The notes: generated by a model not told the origin, from the sequence alone. Counted from the stretch's first letter, positions 1-9,501 are shown. The stretch is DNA of 64,000 bases from Sinomicrobium soli (GCF_003285545.1 NZ_QLNV01000003.1:1-64000); one strand, 5' to 3'. A program made the numbers and translations.

Positions 1-1172
1 TAACCACTTGCTCCAGCATTGGTGTCGATGGTTGTGATCGTGTTGCCGGCGGCATCCGTAAAGGTATATACCCCGTCGATTTCCGTAACACTGGTCGTGT
101 TCGCATCAATCGTAATTACTGTACCATCTACGGAAGTATGGGTATAGGTACCGTTGCCATTATCCACTAAAATATCGGACCCGGCATTTAAGATATTGAC
201 GATCTCATTATAGATATCGCCCTGGTTGACGATATTGTCTGCAACTTCCTGTACCGGGTTAACCGTTACGGTATCGCCATTCTTATTGATAAAGGTATAA
301 GTGCCATCACCGTTGTCTGTAAAATTTCCGGTATTGGCATCAAAAAGGGTTCCGGTGGCCCCCGGTTTCAGGTTTCCTTCGGCATCGTAATCCTCTTCAT
401 TGTAATAAGTAAAAGTACCATCGCCATTATCTACGAGAGTAGTCACGGTTTCATTTGCCTCTACAATTTCCCTGATGGTGACTTCCCTGTTTTCTCCGGT
501 TTCGGTAACATAGGTAAATGTATCACCATCATAATATACATTTCCCCCGATATAGGAGTTGTTTATGGTCTCGAAAAGTTCGTTCCTGACTTCTTCGTTG
601 TTGATGATTTCCTCAAACTGATTGACTACGCTTGCGGGAATATCGATCACTACACCACTACCCGGAACAGGATTACCGGCCTCATCAAAAGCCGCTTCAT
701 TGTAATAGGTATAGGTACCATCGGCATTCTCTGTCAACCGGGTTACGGTCTCTGCTTCCCTTACCAGGTCCTCAAAACCGATGGTTACCTGGTCTCCTGA
801 TTCATTAATATAGTTAAACTGATTGGTCACCGGGTTATACACCACGATATTGTCCACTACATTTCCCCCGGAAATATCCTGCGGGGTAACCACGCGGTGC
901 CAGCTGTTGTCTAACCAGTAGTAGTAACCGGGTTTTATATCGCCGGCAGTTGCCGTATTAAAGACCAGCAGGCTTTCTACGTTACCACTTGTTATGGTCA
1001 TCACGTCTTTGGTGCCGGTCAGCGCTACCCGGGGGATCAAGATCCCCTTGTCCTGTGCGACTATATCGAGCTGTGCCGAGTTGTCGGGCATGGGGGTCCC
1101 GATACCTACCTGCGCATAGCCGGAATAAACCATTGTCAGAAAAAATACTAAAGCGTATAATTTTTTCATCAT
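1..1172 (-). CDS. repeat-bearing secreted surface protein, N-terminal part (cut by window start)
   Basis: The reading frame opens with two ATG codons (1172 and 1169) and runs off the window edge without a stop, giving at least 390 residues. The first 21 residues are a signal peptide with a hydrophobic core ending in YAQ. Next comes VGIGTPMPDNSAQLDI, a leader found in many flavobacterial secreted proteins that carry long repeat tracts and often a C-terminal sorting or tail-fibre-like domain. The body has at least four copies of a short unit built around D-N-G-D/N-G-T-Y/F-T, twice followed by YYNE and an acidic stretch. Asp/Asn/Gly-rich turns of this kind suggest beta-rich, possibly calcium-binding, stalk modules; that is inference. 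Function unknown; adhesin or cell-surface protein is the best guess. The C-terminus, which would settle the secretion route, lies outside the window. Confidence 0.8.
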   Translation of the reverse strand, partial: MMKKLYALVFFLTMVYSGYAQVGIGTPMPDNSAQLDIVAQDKGILIPRVALTGTKDVMTITSGNVESLLVFNTATAGDIKPGYYYWLDNSWHRVVTPQDISGGNVVDNIVVYNPVTNQFNYINESGDQVTIGFEDLVREAETVTRLTENADGTYTYYNEAAFDEAGNPVPGSGVVIDIPASVVNQFEEIINNEEVRNELFETINNSYIGGNVYYDGDTFTYVTETGENREVTIREIVEANETVTTLVDNGDGTFTYYNEEDYDAEGNLKPGATGTLFDANTGNFTDNGDGTYTFINKNGDTVTVNPVQEVADNIVNQGDIYNEIVNILNAGSDILVDNGNGTYTHTSVDGTVITIDANTTSVTEIDGVYTFTDAAGNTITTIDTNAGASG

Positions 1173-1377
1173 ACATCGATTAAGTTAGTTAGCAATCTTT
1201 TATCCGCGAGTTTCCCCGCAGCCCTTATAAAAACTATATTTGAATGAATGTTTTTGCCTTAAAAACAGGCAATAAAGAAGAGGGGCATTACTTCCGGTCG
1301 CGTAGTAACACCTCAAACTTATTCGGTATGAAAAAATGTGAATTAAGTAGTTCTCTCCCCTATATGCTATTTTTCAA

Positions 1378-1405
1378 CAAACTTAGACACGGCAATTTCC
1401 TGCAA
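1378..1405 (-). promoter_or_regulatory. candidate Bacteroidota-type promoter for the surface protein
   Basis: Read on the minus strand, TTG (1405-1403) is followed after 17 bases by TAAGTTTG (1385-1378). This fits the TTG/TAnnTTTG consensus of Bacteroidota housekeeping sigma factors. It would give a leader of about 200 nt before the ATG at 1172. A second TAAGTTTG (1321-1314) lies closer but lacks a TTG upstream. Confidence 0.35.
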
Positions 1406-1630
1406 TGGTGGGGTACCTCCTACTTTCGACAAAGTGCATTTTTATCCGATAAAATGTGTCAGTATGAGGTAGGGTGTAAACAAAAAATGTCATTTTGAAA
1501 TGTGGAAAAACAAAGTGGTATGTTATTTTTGGAAACCGGCCTGGAAAGCCCTCTCCCTACTCCTCACTTATTCTGTTTATTGCTGTAAAAAACCGGGAGA
1601 AGAAGGGACAGGCACAACAACAGGGCAGAA

Positions 1631-1658
1631 CACGAGACCCCCTCAGCGGGGGGTCGTG
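1631..1658. terminator. strong hairpin downstream of the efflux operon
   Basis: GACCCCC and GGGGGTC pair across a 6-base loop, extended by CAC/GTG with a two-base bulge. It lies about 55 bases past the stop codon of the adaptor gene, where a terminator for the minus-strand operon would be expected. No U-run follows on the minus strand, and on the plus strand the T-rich stretch starts several bases later, so the terminator assignment is tentative. Confidence 0.4.
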
Positions 1659-1713
1659 TATCTGCTTTTTATTAAGTTATATAGTTATATCGTCGTATTC
1701 CCGGATTATCCCG

Positions 1714-2793
1714 TTACCTGATTTCTTCAGACGGATTGCTCAGCACCTGCTCTCCGGGTGAAATATCTCCGAAGACCTCTACAATACTGTCCAGGCGTAT
1801 GCCCTCTTTTACGGGAATACGTTTGATCCCGTTGCCGTTCAATACCATCACAAAAACACCCGACTGCGTGTTCAGTACACTTTGCAGGGGTACCCAATAC
1901 GAAGGGTCTTTACGCTGCAATTTTAAGCTCACCTGTGCATAATCCCCGCCTTGTAATACTCCGGAAGAATTGTCGATATCAAATTCCAGTTTAAGCGCAC
2001 GGTCCCGCTGGTCGAGCAATCCCGAACTCCGGGAAAGCCGGGCATTAAAAATCTTCCCCGGCTGCGAACTGACCGTGAATTCTGCCTGCATTTCCTGTTT
2101 TACCGAAGCCGCGTGTTTTTCCGGAAGGGATAATGTCAGACGCAACCTGTTCTCCTGCGCCATCTCAAACAACGGCAGCTTGTCTCCCGTACCCGTCAAC
2201 GCTCCTACCGAAACGTTCCGCCGGGTGATCACGCCGTCAAAAGGTGCAGTAATACGGAGGTATCGCTGCAATTGCAAGGTCCGGGCAGTACCTGCTTGAG
2301 ATGCTTCATAGGCAGACCTGGCACTTTCCAGGGCACTTCTGGCCCGGTCCAGTTCGAGTTCTGCCACTGCCCCGGTTGTTTTGGAGGCTTCTGCCAATCG
2401 CTCATACGCCTGCCTGGCATAGCGGTAATCGCTGTGTACTTTTTGCTCGGTAGATTTATCAGACAGGTATTGCTGTTCCATTTCCGGAGCTTCCAGAACC
2501 GCCAGGAGCTGCCCTTTGCGCACATAATCGCCACGGTCTGCCTCCAGGCGTTTTACAAATCCGGAAACCCTGGCATATACCGAAACCTGTTCATAAGGTT
2601 TCAGTTCTGCCGGCACCGAGATCTCATATTCGGGGTTACCTGATCTCACGGCTGTCGTGGGATAGGTAACCGGCCCTGTTATTTGATCCGGTTGCTGTTC
2701 TTTTTTCTTTTCCTGTTGCGAACAGGACGCAAAAGTCAAAACCAATACGGAAGCTATTACCGATGTTATATTTTTTGAAATACGATGATTCAT
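1714..2793 (-). CDS. RND efflux periplasmic adaptor (membrane fusion) lipoprotein
   Basis: 359 residues. A lipoprotein signal ends at Cys24 (FASC), so the protein is probably anchored in the inner membrane facing the periplasm. After it come the barrel-sandwich half motif (around residues 60-95, with GDYVRKGQLLAVLE), an alpha-hairpin of about 80 residues, and the second half motif RITAPFDGVITRRNVSVG near residue 170, then beta-barrel and membrane-proximal parts. This is the HlyD/AcrA architecture. It links the RND pump encoded upstream to the TolC-like channel. Last gene of the operon, 32 bases after the pump gene. Substrate cannot be read from sequence; nothing points specifically to metals (no Met- or His-rich segment), so a small-molecule or drug pump is more likely. 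Confidence 0.9.
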   Translation of the reverse strand: MNHRISKNITSVIASVLVLTFASCSQQEKKKEQQPDQITGPVTYPTTAVRSGNPEYEISVPAELKPYEQVSVYARVSGFVKRLEADRGDYVRKGQLLAVLEAPEMEQQYLSDKSTEQKVHSDYRYARQAYERLAEASKTTGAVAELELDRARSALESARSAYEASQAGTARTLQLQRYLRITAPFDGVITRRNVSVGALTGTGDKLPLFEMAQENRLRLTLSLPEKHAASVKQEMQAEFTVSSQPGKIFNARLSRSSGLLDQRDRALKLEFDIDNSSGVLQGGDYAQVSLKLQRKDPSYWVPLQSVLNTQSGVFVMVLNGNGIKRIPVKEGIRLDSIVEVFGDISPGEQVLSNPSEEIR

Positions 2794-2825
2794 CTGTTCT
2801 TTTTTTAATTGAATAAATATTGGTG

Positions 2826-5800
2826 CTACGCTTTTTGTCCGGAAAAATACCTGCTCTCTTTATCATAGGGGTCCAGTGACGGGCTCACGATACCCGACCT
2901 TGACATCACGGACGAAAAGAAGTGTGGTAGCAGCAGGAGGATGGTTATCGTAGAGGCTATAAGCCCCCCGATCACCGCCCTGCCCAGGGGAGCTACCTGT
3001 TCGGCGCCATCCCCTATTCCCATGGCCATGGGCAACATTCCGGCAAACATGGCCCCGGCGGTCATCAATACCGGCCTGAACCGGGACGACGCGGCCAGTC
3101 TTGCCGAATTGACCGGTTTCAGGGCGAGTTTTTTCCGGTAATATTCTGCCTGGTTTACCAGTAATACGGCATTCGATACCGATACCCCGAGCGACATGAT
3201 GATCCCCATATACGACTGGAGGTTAAGCGTGCTTCCCGTCAGGAACAACACTATAAGGCTTCCGGCAATTACGGCCGGCAACACCGATAAAATGACCAGG
3301 GGTACCCTGAACGATTGGTAATAGGCCGACAACATCAGGAAAATCACTGCAATGGCAACCCCCAGCCCGGTCAAAAGACTGTCCAACGTCTCGTCCAGCA
3401 GGTTCAATGTGCCTTCAGTCCATACTGTAGTCCCCCGTGGCGGTTCTCCCGCATCGGCAATGGCTTGTTTTACTGCCACGGAAGCCGTTCCCAGGTCTTT
3501 TCCGTACAGATTGGCTACCACGGTTACATAACGGTTGGGGCCTTTCAGGTTTACCTGTGCGGGGGAAGTCACCCTGCGTACACTCGCCACATCTTCCAGA
3601 ACAGGGCGCATACTTCCTTTTTTCAGCGGAAGTGACCGCAGTTTTTCTTCCGAAGCCATTACGTGTTCCGGTATTTGTACCTGCACCTGGAATACACGCC
3701 CCGACTTCGGGTCTTTCCACAGGTTTTTGTTCGTATACCGGGTAGATGAAGTAGCAGTGACCAGGCTCCGTGAGATATCCTGCATGGTGAGTCCGAACTG
3801 CCCGGCAAGGTCACGGTCTACCTCTATTTCCAGGGTCGGGTAATCTATGGGCTCGGCAATACGGACATCCCGAAAATAGGGCACTTCTTTCAGCTTGTCC
3901 TCAATTTTTGAGGCATGGGCAAAAGCATTTTTAAGCTGTCCCGATCCTACTTTTATTTCAACAGGCGTCATGGCTCCCTGTCCCATAATTTTTTCGGTCA
4001 GCTCCATCGGTTCAAAATTGAACGTAGCCCCGGGATGTTTTTCGGCCATCATTGTCCGGATATCTTCCTTTAAATTTTCCATAGACCCGGTAAAGACCTC
4101 CCGGTTTACCGAAATCTGTAAAACCGCTTCGTGCGGTGCATTGGTAAAAAGAAAAATGTAATTGATGGGCGATCCGGGAGGGTGCATCCCCACAAAAGCC
4201 GAAGTCAGGGAAATACCATTCTCCGGAAGCTGCATTTTTATATCTTCGGTGATCTCCCTGACGAGTTGCTCGGTTTTTTCCAGCCTGCTCCCCTGTGGCG
4301 CCTGAATGCGCAGCTGGAGATCACCGCTATCGGAAACCGGCATTACATCTGTACCTACCACGTTGAGCAGAAGTGCCGCCGCTCCCCCGGCGATAACTAC
4401 ATACAGCAGGAACAACGGTACTGCCCTGCCGGACCACTTACGCATCCGGTAGGAATAGCCCAACCTGATCTTTTCAAAAAGGGCGCGCTCTTTCCGTATT
4501 TCGTTTTTTGTCCTTTTGCGAAGGAAGTAATATGTGATCCTGAATTTTTCAAAAAAAGCCCGTTTTCCCGGCGTACTGGCTTCTTTGCCGTGCTTGTCTT
4601 TCATCAACCGGTTGGCAAGTACCGGCACAAAAGTCTGCGACGCCAAAAACGAAAATATCATGGCAAAAGCGACGGCCATAGACAAAGGCATAAACATATC
4701 TTTTGGAATACCGGTCATAATAAACGCAGGGGTCAGCACCGCAAGGATACAGAGTAAGATCAGCAGCTTGGGAACGGAGATCTCATACAGTGCATCCGTG
4801 ATGGCCAGTGCTTTACCTTTACCCATCTCCATATGCTGATGGATATTTTCTATGGTTACGGTGGCTTCATCCACCAGAATACCGATAGACAAGGCAAGTC
4901 CGCTCAGCGTCATGATGTTGATGGTCTGCCCGAAAAGATAAAGCATCATTACTGCGGCAAGAACAGCTATCGGGATGGTGAGCACCACGATTACCGCCCC
5001 GCGGGTATCGCCGAGAAACAGCAATATCATCAATCCTGTAAAAACAGCGCTCAGCAGGCCTTCGTGGATCAATGTGGAAAGCGACCTTTCGATGTATCGG
5101 GACTGGTCGAACTCATAACGGATATCCACATCTTCAGGCAATTGTCTTTTCAGTTCCGGGATAGCTGCTTTCAGGTTCTGCACAGCATCCAGTGTAGAGG
5201 CATCCGCCTTTTTGATAATGGGAAGATAAACCGATCGTTTGCCATTGACCAGTGCATAGGCCACGGTTTTGTCGGCCGCATCTTCCACACGGGCTACATC
5301 CCTGATGTATATGGTCCGGTCTCCCCTTGTGGTTACCGGCGTATTTAAGAATTCCTCCGGGTTTTTGGCAATGGAATTGAGCGGGGCCATCAGGTTTTCG
5401 TCACCGATAAGGATATTCCCGGAAGGAGACGGAAGACTGTTTCTGGTCATCGCTATGGTTACTTCCTCCGGGCTTAGTCCGTTGGCCTGCAAGGCTTCCG
5501 GGTCTAAGCTGACGACAATAGACCGGATATTTCCGCCAAAGGGTGCGGGCGATGTTATACCGGGGATTTCCGTAAACATGGGCCTGACCCTGGTAATGGC
5601 CAGTGTCTGTAATTCGTTTACAGAGCGCAGGTCACTTTCAAACACCAGTTGCCCTACCGGAAGCGAACTGCCGTCGAACCGGACAACCATAGGAGGTACG
5701 GCCCCTTCGGGCAGGAACCCCATAGCGCGGGAAACCGATGTGGATACTTCCCCGGCTACCTGTGCCATGTCGGTCCCGGGATAGAAGGTCAGTTTCATCA

Positions 5801-6068
5801 GGGTCAGGCCCTGTACACTCTTGAAATCAATGTTTTTTACCCCGCTGACAAACAGCAGGATCTTCTGAAATTCATTGGCCATAAAACTATTCATATCCGA
5901 CGGAGAAAGTCCTCCGTAAGGCATGGCAATATATATCGCCGGTAATTCCACTTCGGGGAAGATATCTACGTTGATCTTCTTTATGGTACTATAGGAAAAA
6001 AAGACAATGGTCAGGACGCCAACCATAATGGCGACGGGCTTTCGCAATGCAAATCTGATCAGGTTCAT
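2826..6068 (-). CDS. RND-family efflux pump permease
   Basis: 1080 residues, the usual size for hydrophobe/amphiphile efflux RND pumps. It starts with the typical first transmembrane helix (residues 11-30) followed by DIFPEVELP, has two large periplasmic loops, and a central helix cluster from about residue 335. The helix-4 proton-relay site reads GILVDEATVTIEN (Asp400-Glu401), where AcrB-type pumps have two aspartates; the Asp-to-Glu change still keeps two acids. Around residues 510-545 there is a longer, highly basic cytoplasmic linker than usual. It uses proton motive force to expel substrates together with the adjacent adaptor and outer-membrane factor. Gaps to its neighbours are 9 and 32 bases, so it is surely co-transcribed. 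Substrate unknown. Confidence 0.93.
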   Translation of the reverse strand: MNLIRFALRKPVAIMVGVLTIVFFSYSTIKKINVDIFPEVELPAIYIAMPYGGLSPSDMNSFMANEFQKILLFVSGVKNIDFKSVQGLTLMKLTFYPGTDMAQVAGEVSTSVSRAMGFLPEGAVPPMVVRFDGSSLPVGQLVFESDLRSVNELQTLAITRVRPMFTEIPGITSPAPFGGNIRSIVVSLDPEALQANGLSPEEVTIAMTRNSLPSPSGNILIGDENLMAPLNSIAKNPEEFLNTPVTTRGDRTIYIRDVARVEDAADKTVAYALVNGKRSVYLPIIKKADASTLDAVQNLKAAIPELKRQLPEDVDIRYEFDQSRYIERSLSTLIHEGLLSAVFTGLMILLFLGDTRGAVIVVLTIPIAVLAAVMMLYLFGQTINIMTLSGLALSIGILVDEATVTIENIHQHMEMGKGKALAITDALYEISVPKLLILLCILAVLTPAFIMTGIPKDMFMPLSMAVAFAMIFSFLASQTFVPVLANRLMKDKHGKEASTPGKRAFFEKFRITYYFLRKRTKNEIRKERALFEKIRLGYSYRMRKWSGRAVPLFLLYVVIAGGAAALLLNVVGTDVMPVSDSGDLQLRIQAPQGSRLEKTEQLVREITEDIKMQLPENGISLTSAFVGMHPPGSPINYIFLFTNAPHEAVLQISVNREVFTGSMENLKEDIRTMMAEKHPGATFNFEPMELTEKIMGQGAMTPVEIKVGSGQLKNAFAHASKIEDKLKEVPYFRDVRIAEPIDYPTLEIEVDRDLAGQFGLTMQDISRSLVTATSSTRYTNKNLWKDPKSGRVFQVQVQIPEHVMASEEKLRSLPLKKGSMRPVLEDVASVRRVTSPAQVNLKGPNRYVTVVANLYGKDLGTASVAVKQAIADAGEPPRGTTVWTEGTLNLLDETLDSLLTGLGVAIAVIFLMLSAYYQSFRVPLVILSVLPAVIAGSLIVLFLTGSTLNLQSYMGIIMSLGVSVSNAVLLVNQAEYYRKKLALKPVNSARLAASSRFRPVLMTAGAMFAGMLPMAMGIGDGAEQVAPLGRAVIGGLIASTITILLLLPHFFSSVMSRSGIVSPSLDPYDKESRYFSGQKA

Positions 6069-6077
6069 ATCTGAAGG

Positions 6078-7463
6078 TTAAAGATTGTTAAACAAAAAGT
6101 CGAAATCTGCCGTCAGTTCCGCCTCGTAAGCCAGCAGCATCCAGTAATCACGGGAAGCCTCTATATGGTTGCCTTCCGCCTGTTCCAGCAGGCTGCGTAT
6201 CTGCAGGAGTTCACTCAGGGCAATAAGGCCGGTTTTATACCGTGCCAGGTACATGCCATAGGCCTCCTGCGATTGTTTTACGGCAAGGCTTGTTTTCTGA
6301 AGTCTTTCGTATTGTTGCAGTACCTCAGCCCGTGAAGCCGATAAGCCGGCCTGCATCGCCTGTTCGTGTTCCAAACGGAGCAGTTTTGTGCTTTCGGCAG
6401 CCTTAAAAAGGCTTTCCCCTTTTAAACGGTTGCTATGCAATCCGGTAATATTCCAGGTAATACCTATGCCGACAAGAATATTATCAGCCGTATTGGAAAA
6501 ACCGTCTCGCCATTTTGAGGATATTGTTCCGGAAGAGGCAATTCCCGTTCCGCGATAGGCATACCCGCCTATCAGCCGCAACGACGGAAGTGAAGCTCTC
6601 TTCTGCGCTTTTCCGCTAAGAGCGTAGTATTCGGATTGCCTGTTTAATACACTTAGAGCGGGATGTGCCTGATCTACCGTGTTTTCCCCGTTAAAATGGT
6701 TTCCGGCAGGATCTGAAAAACGCCTCGAAGAGGCCCCGTAATCAACGGTGTCGCCCGGATAAAGTTCCAGTAACCTGATAAGGGCCGCTTTCCGGTACCC
6801 GCTCCACCTGTCGTATTCACCCCGCGACTGCACATAAGACGACGATGCGAGCAAACTGTCTGCCGCCGGCCTGATCCCCGCCGCTGATAACCCGGACGTG
6901 ATGTGTCGTATATCGTCGAGGCGTTCGGTGTTCTTTACTGCCAGGTTTAGCCGGGCGTCGTTGTACAACAAGGAGATATACCGTTCTGACAATACTTTTT
7001 TAAGATGGAGTATATAGGCCTCCTTTTCACTCACCCTTTTGCGATACCGGGCGCTGGCAGCTTCGTTCCTCTTGTGAAGTCTCCCGAAGGAGAACAGCTC
7101 CCACTCTACCGTAGCGGAACCGAAACTGTTGGGCGCCATAGAACTGCTTCCTTCCGGAACATCTGCAGCACCGCTTACATTAAAGAAACCGGGTTGGGGG
7201 AAAAATGCACCTGCACTTCCTTCATAAGTAGCATAAGTGTTCTGTGCCTGGGCCTTTACCTGCGGGAGCCTGTCGCTCCTTACGGCCCTTTCGCCGAACT
7301 TCGCCGCATCCATGGCCGATATTTTTGCGCCGATACCCGGATAGTGCTTTTCCACAACCGGCCATAATTCACCGAGAGTATGTTGTTCCGGCTGCGCGTG
7401 AAGTTCCGGAGCAAACAGTGTCAGCCAGGAAATATATAAGGCTGACAGAAAAAATCTGATCAT
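6078..7463 (-). CDS. TolC-family outer-membrane efflux channel
   Basis: 461 residues from the ATG at 7463. A longer frame opens at 7520 but puts charged residues before the signal peptide, whereas the chosen start gives a clean one (MIRFFLSALYISWL ... HAQ). The rest is rich in long amphipathic helices with Ala/Gln/Ser, and has the duplicated pattern of outer-membrane factors, including a second-half segment resembling ARYKTGLIALSELLQ near the C-terminus that is common in this family. It would form the trimeric exit duct of the tripartite pump. The gene order outer-membrane factor, pump, adaptor differs from the more usual adaptor, pump, channel. Confidence 0.9.
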   Translation of the reverse strand: MIRFFLSALYISWLTLFAPELHAQPEQHTLGELWPVVEKHYPGIGAKISAMDAAKFGERAVRSDRLPQVKAQAQNTYATYEGSAGAFFPQPGFFNVSGAADVPEGSSSMAPNSFGSATVEWELFSFGRLHKRNEAASARYRKRVSEKEAYILHLKKVLSERYISLLYNDARLNLAVKNTERLDDIRHITSGLSAAGIRPAADSLLASSSYVQSRGEYDRWSGYRKAALIRLLELYPGDTVDYGASSRRFSDPAGNHFNGENTVDQAHPALSVLNRQSEYYALSGKAQKRASLPSLRLIGGYAYRGTGIASSGTISSKWRDGFSNTADNILVGIGITWNITGLHSNRLKGESLFKAAESTKLLRLEHEQAMQAGLSASRAEVLQQYERLQKTSLAVKQSQEAYGMYLARYKTGLIALSELLQIRSLLEQAEGNHIEASRDYWMLLAYEAELTADFDFLFNNL

Positions 7464-7576
7464 ATTAAAACGGAATTGATACCGGGGTAAGCTGTCCCGG
7501 TATGTAATTATTAGATACAATAACAGTTATGGCCAGTTCCCGGGGGAAAAGGCCTGAAAAACGGTATCGTATTATC

Positions 7577-7990
7577 CTATATGATCAGTTTCCGGTGCCG
7601 GATAAAGATAGGTGTGGCACCTGCTATGCGATTGCCGCCATACCCCGGATGTGCCGTAAAGGAACCCGGGACCCTCCCTGCAAAAAGAAAGTACAGCAGG
7701 GTACACGACAAAAGCAGGGCTGCGGTATACAGTGATAGCCCGGACTGTTCCTGCTGTATCACGGAATGGCCGGTAGCGGCCTGATAAGTACAATTTGCCG
7801 TAAAACTGCCGGTAAGTACCTTACCAGACCTTTCGGCGGGCACATGCTGTGCGGTAGTGTGCCGAAGCCCTAACAGGTCCTTTAACCCGGATTTTACGGT
7901 ACAGGAAGACAAAACAATACAGCAAACCGATACAACGGCAAAGAACAGCCTCCATACGTTTACCTTATCCTTTCTTGCTTTTGCTTCCAT
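7577..7990 (-). CDS. small hypothetical membrane protein at head of efflux operon
   Basis: 137 residues from the ATG at 7990; a TTG nine bases earlier is also in frame. Residues about 14-30 form a hydrophobic segment ending in VLSSC, which could be a lipoprotein signal or a membrane anchor. A second hydrophobic segment (SLYTAALLLSCTLLYFLFAG) lies near residue 90. The C-terminus is basic and Gly/Pro-rich. I do not recognise the family. It precedes the TolC-like gene by 113 bases on the same strand with no terminator between, so it is probably the first gene of the efflux operon. It could be an accessory membrane subunit or an envelope-stress sensor; neither is supported beyond position. Two Cys residues in the central periplasmic part or loop are notable. 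Confidence 0.6.
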   Translation of the reverse strand: MEAKARKDKVNVWRLFFAVVSVCCIVLSSCTVKSGLKDLLGLRHTTAQHVPAERSGKVLTGSFTANCTYQAATGHSVIQQEQSGLSLYTAALLLSCTLLYFLFAGRVPGSFTAHPGYGGNRIAGATPIFIRHRKLII

Positions 7991-8163
7991 ACGCTGCAAT
8001 AGTACTGTTTTTTTCTTTTCCTCCCAAACAAGGAATGCCTAACACTTTGTTAAAACCCAAAAATGATCTCCCTGTCATTATTCATCGGCACCCTGCATAA
8101 TACCGGGGTTTACACATTGTAAAGGAAAAAAACTATACTATTCCAATATTCATTTCCCCGTTG

Positions 8164-9501
8164 TCACTTCCTGAAATCCTCAATACGGTCGCCCAGGTCA
8201 TAAACCGGTATGCCCGTTATGTTCCCTGCGGCAATACTGCTGCCGGCAGCACTGCGATAACCTCCGGCACAGTGTACCACCAGGGGCTTGTCTGCCGGTA
8301 TTTCCTTTACCCGGTCGCGGAGTTCAGGCAGCGGGATATGGATCGCATGCCCGAAAAAAGGCTGCTGTGCCACTTCCGCCTGGTTCCGGACATCCACAAC
8401 GGTAAAGTCTTCAGGATTTCTGCGGAATGCTTCATAATCAAAAGCATCGGAAGCCTGCAATCTTCCGGTGCCGGGAATGATCACGGCTACCATCTGTTTT
8501 TCATACCCGATTTTCACTACCCGGTTCATTACATCCCGCTGGTGGTCTACATCCGGCACTACGAGATAGAAAGGCTCTCCGGGCTTTACGATACTTCCCA
8601 GCCAGGTCTCGAACTTATCATCTTCCGTCCTGGCCATGATATTAATGCTGCCGGGAAAGTGTCCTTCCCTAAATGCTTTCCCGTCCCGCACGTCCACAAA
8701 GGTAAAAGCATCTGTTTTCTGCGGATCGAGAAACCGGCGAACCCCGGCAATGGCTCCTTCAGCACTTTCCGCCCCGTTTCTGTTGAGCTCCACATCATAC
8801 CCGAAATACGCCGGAATAAAGGGCTGGTCTTTCAGAATGTTCTGCACAAAGGTCTCCTCATCCACAGTCCTGAACGCCCAGTTTCCCATACGTTCATTTC
8901 CGAGCGTACCGGAGGCTTCACTGCCGAGGTTCTTGCCACATAGCGACCCTGCTCCATGTGCCGGGTATACGACCGTAGTATCGGGCAGATGGTTGAATTT
9001 GTTGTGAACGGTACGGTACATGTCTCTTGCAAGTGCTTCCCGCTTTGCCTTCATGTTCCCGGCGTGCTCCCTCAGGTCCGGCCGCCCGACATCGCCGATA
9101 AACAGGGTATCGCCCGAAAACATGGCATATTCTTCTCCCTCACGGGCTATGACGGTAATACTGTCCGGCGAATGCCCCGGGGTATTTACAGCACTGAACC
9201 GGATCTGCCCCATCCGGAAGGTATCGCCCTCATCGAAAGGAATATGAGGGTAAGCGGCACCCACCAGCCTGCTCACATAAATACCGGCCCCGGTTTCCTT
9301 GTGAACCTGCAGGTGACTGCTGACAAAATCGGCGTGGGGATGTGTCTCGAACACGGCCACTATCCTCGCCTTCTTTTCAAGGGCATACCTGTAATAAGGC
9401 CCGGGGTCCCTGGAAGGGTCTACCAGGGCCATCTTGCCGTCGCTCACTATGGCATAGGAATAATGGGCGAGCGGTTTATCCTGAAACTGTTTTACATCCA
9501 T
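8164..9501 (-). CDS. CstB-like persulfide dioxygenase / rhodanese fusion (MBL fold)
   Basis: 445 residues. Residues 1-240 are a metallo-beta-lactamase-fold domain with the metal motif His54-x-His56-x-Asp58-Phe59. The fourth His of hydrolases is replaced by Phe, which suits the mononuclear-iron persulfide dioxygenases. Residues about 255-350 form a rhodanese-like domain without a catalytic Cys, and the C-terminal rhodanese has the active-site loop HCAGGYRS with Cys411. This three-part layout and length match staphylococcal CstB, which oxidises persulfides and yields thiosulfate and sulfite. It is likely cytoplasmic and involved in sulfide or persulfide detoxification. It stands alone: no CstR-type regulator or quinone reductase is nearby. 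An ordinary MBL/rhodanese hydrolase is the alternative. Confidence 0.85.
   Translation of the reverse strand: MDVKQFQDKPLAHYSYAIVSDGKMALVDPSRDPGPYYRYALEKKARIVAVFETHPHADFVSSHLQVHKETGAGIYVSRLVGAAYPHIPFDEGDTFRMGQIRFSAVNTPGHSPDSITVIAREGEEYAMFSGDTLFIGDVGRPDLREHAGNMKAKREALARDMYRTVHNKFNHLPDTTVVYPAHGAGSLCGKNLGSEASGTLGNERMGNWAFRTVDEETFVQNILKDQPFIPAYFGYDVELNRNGAESAEGAIAGVRRFLDPQKTDAFTFVDVRDGKAFREGHFPGSINIMARTEDDKFETWLGSIVKPGEPFYLVVPDVDHQRDVMNRVVKIGYEKQMVAVIIPGTGRLQASDAFDYEAFRRNPEDFTVVDVRNQAEVAQQPFFGHAIHIPLPELRDRVKEIPADKPLVVHCAGGYRSAAGSSIAAGNITGIPVYDLGDRIEDFRK

Larger units (their letters stand above)
1173..1713. other. gene-free interval between surface-protein start and efflux operon end
   Basis: No convincing gene is present. 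Short open frames here lack a start context, signal peptide or family resemblance. The interval holds a candidate minus-strand promoter (1378-1405) and a strong GC-rich hairpin (1631-1658). The rest is AT-rich with no other structure I can defend. Confidence 0.5.

Noticed and set aside
1244-1761. Three overlapping plus-strand frames of 73-88 codons
   Set aside because: Composition unlike neighbouring genes, no start context, and they overlap the hairpin and the end of the adaptor gene.
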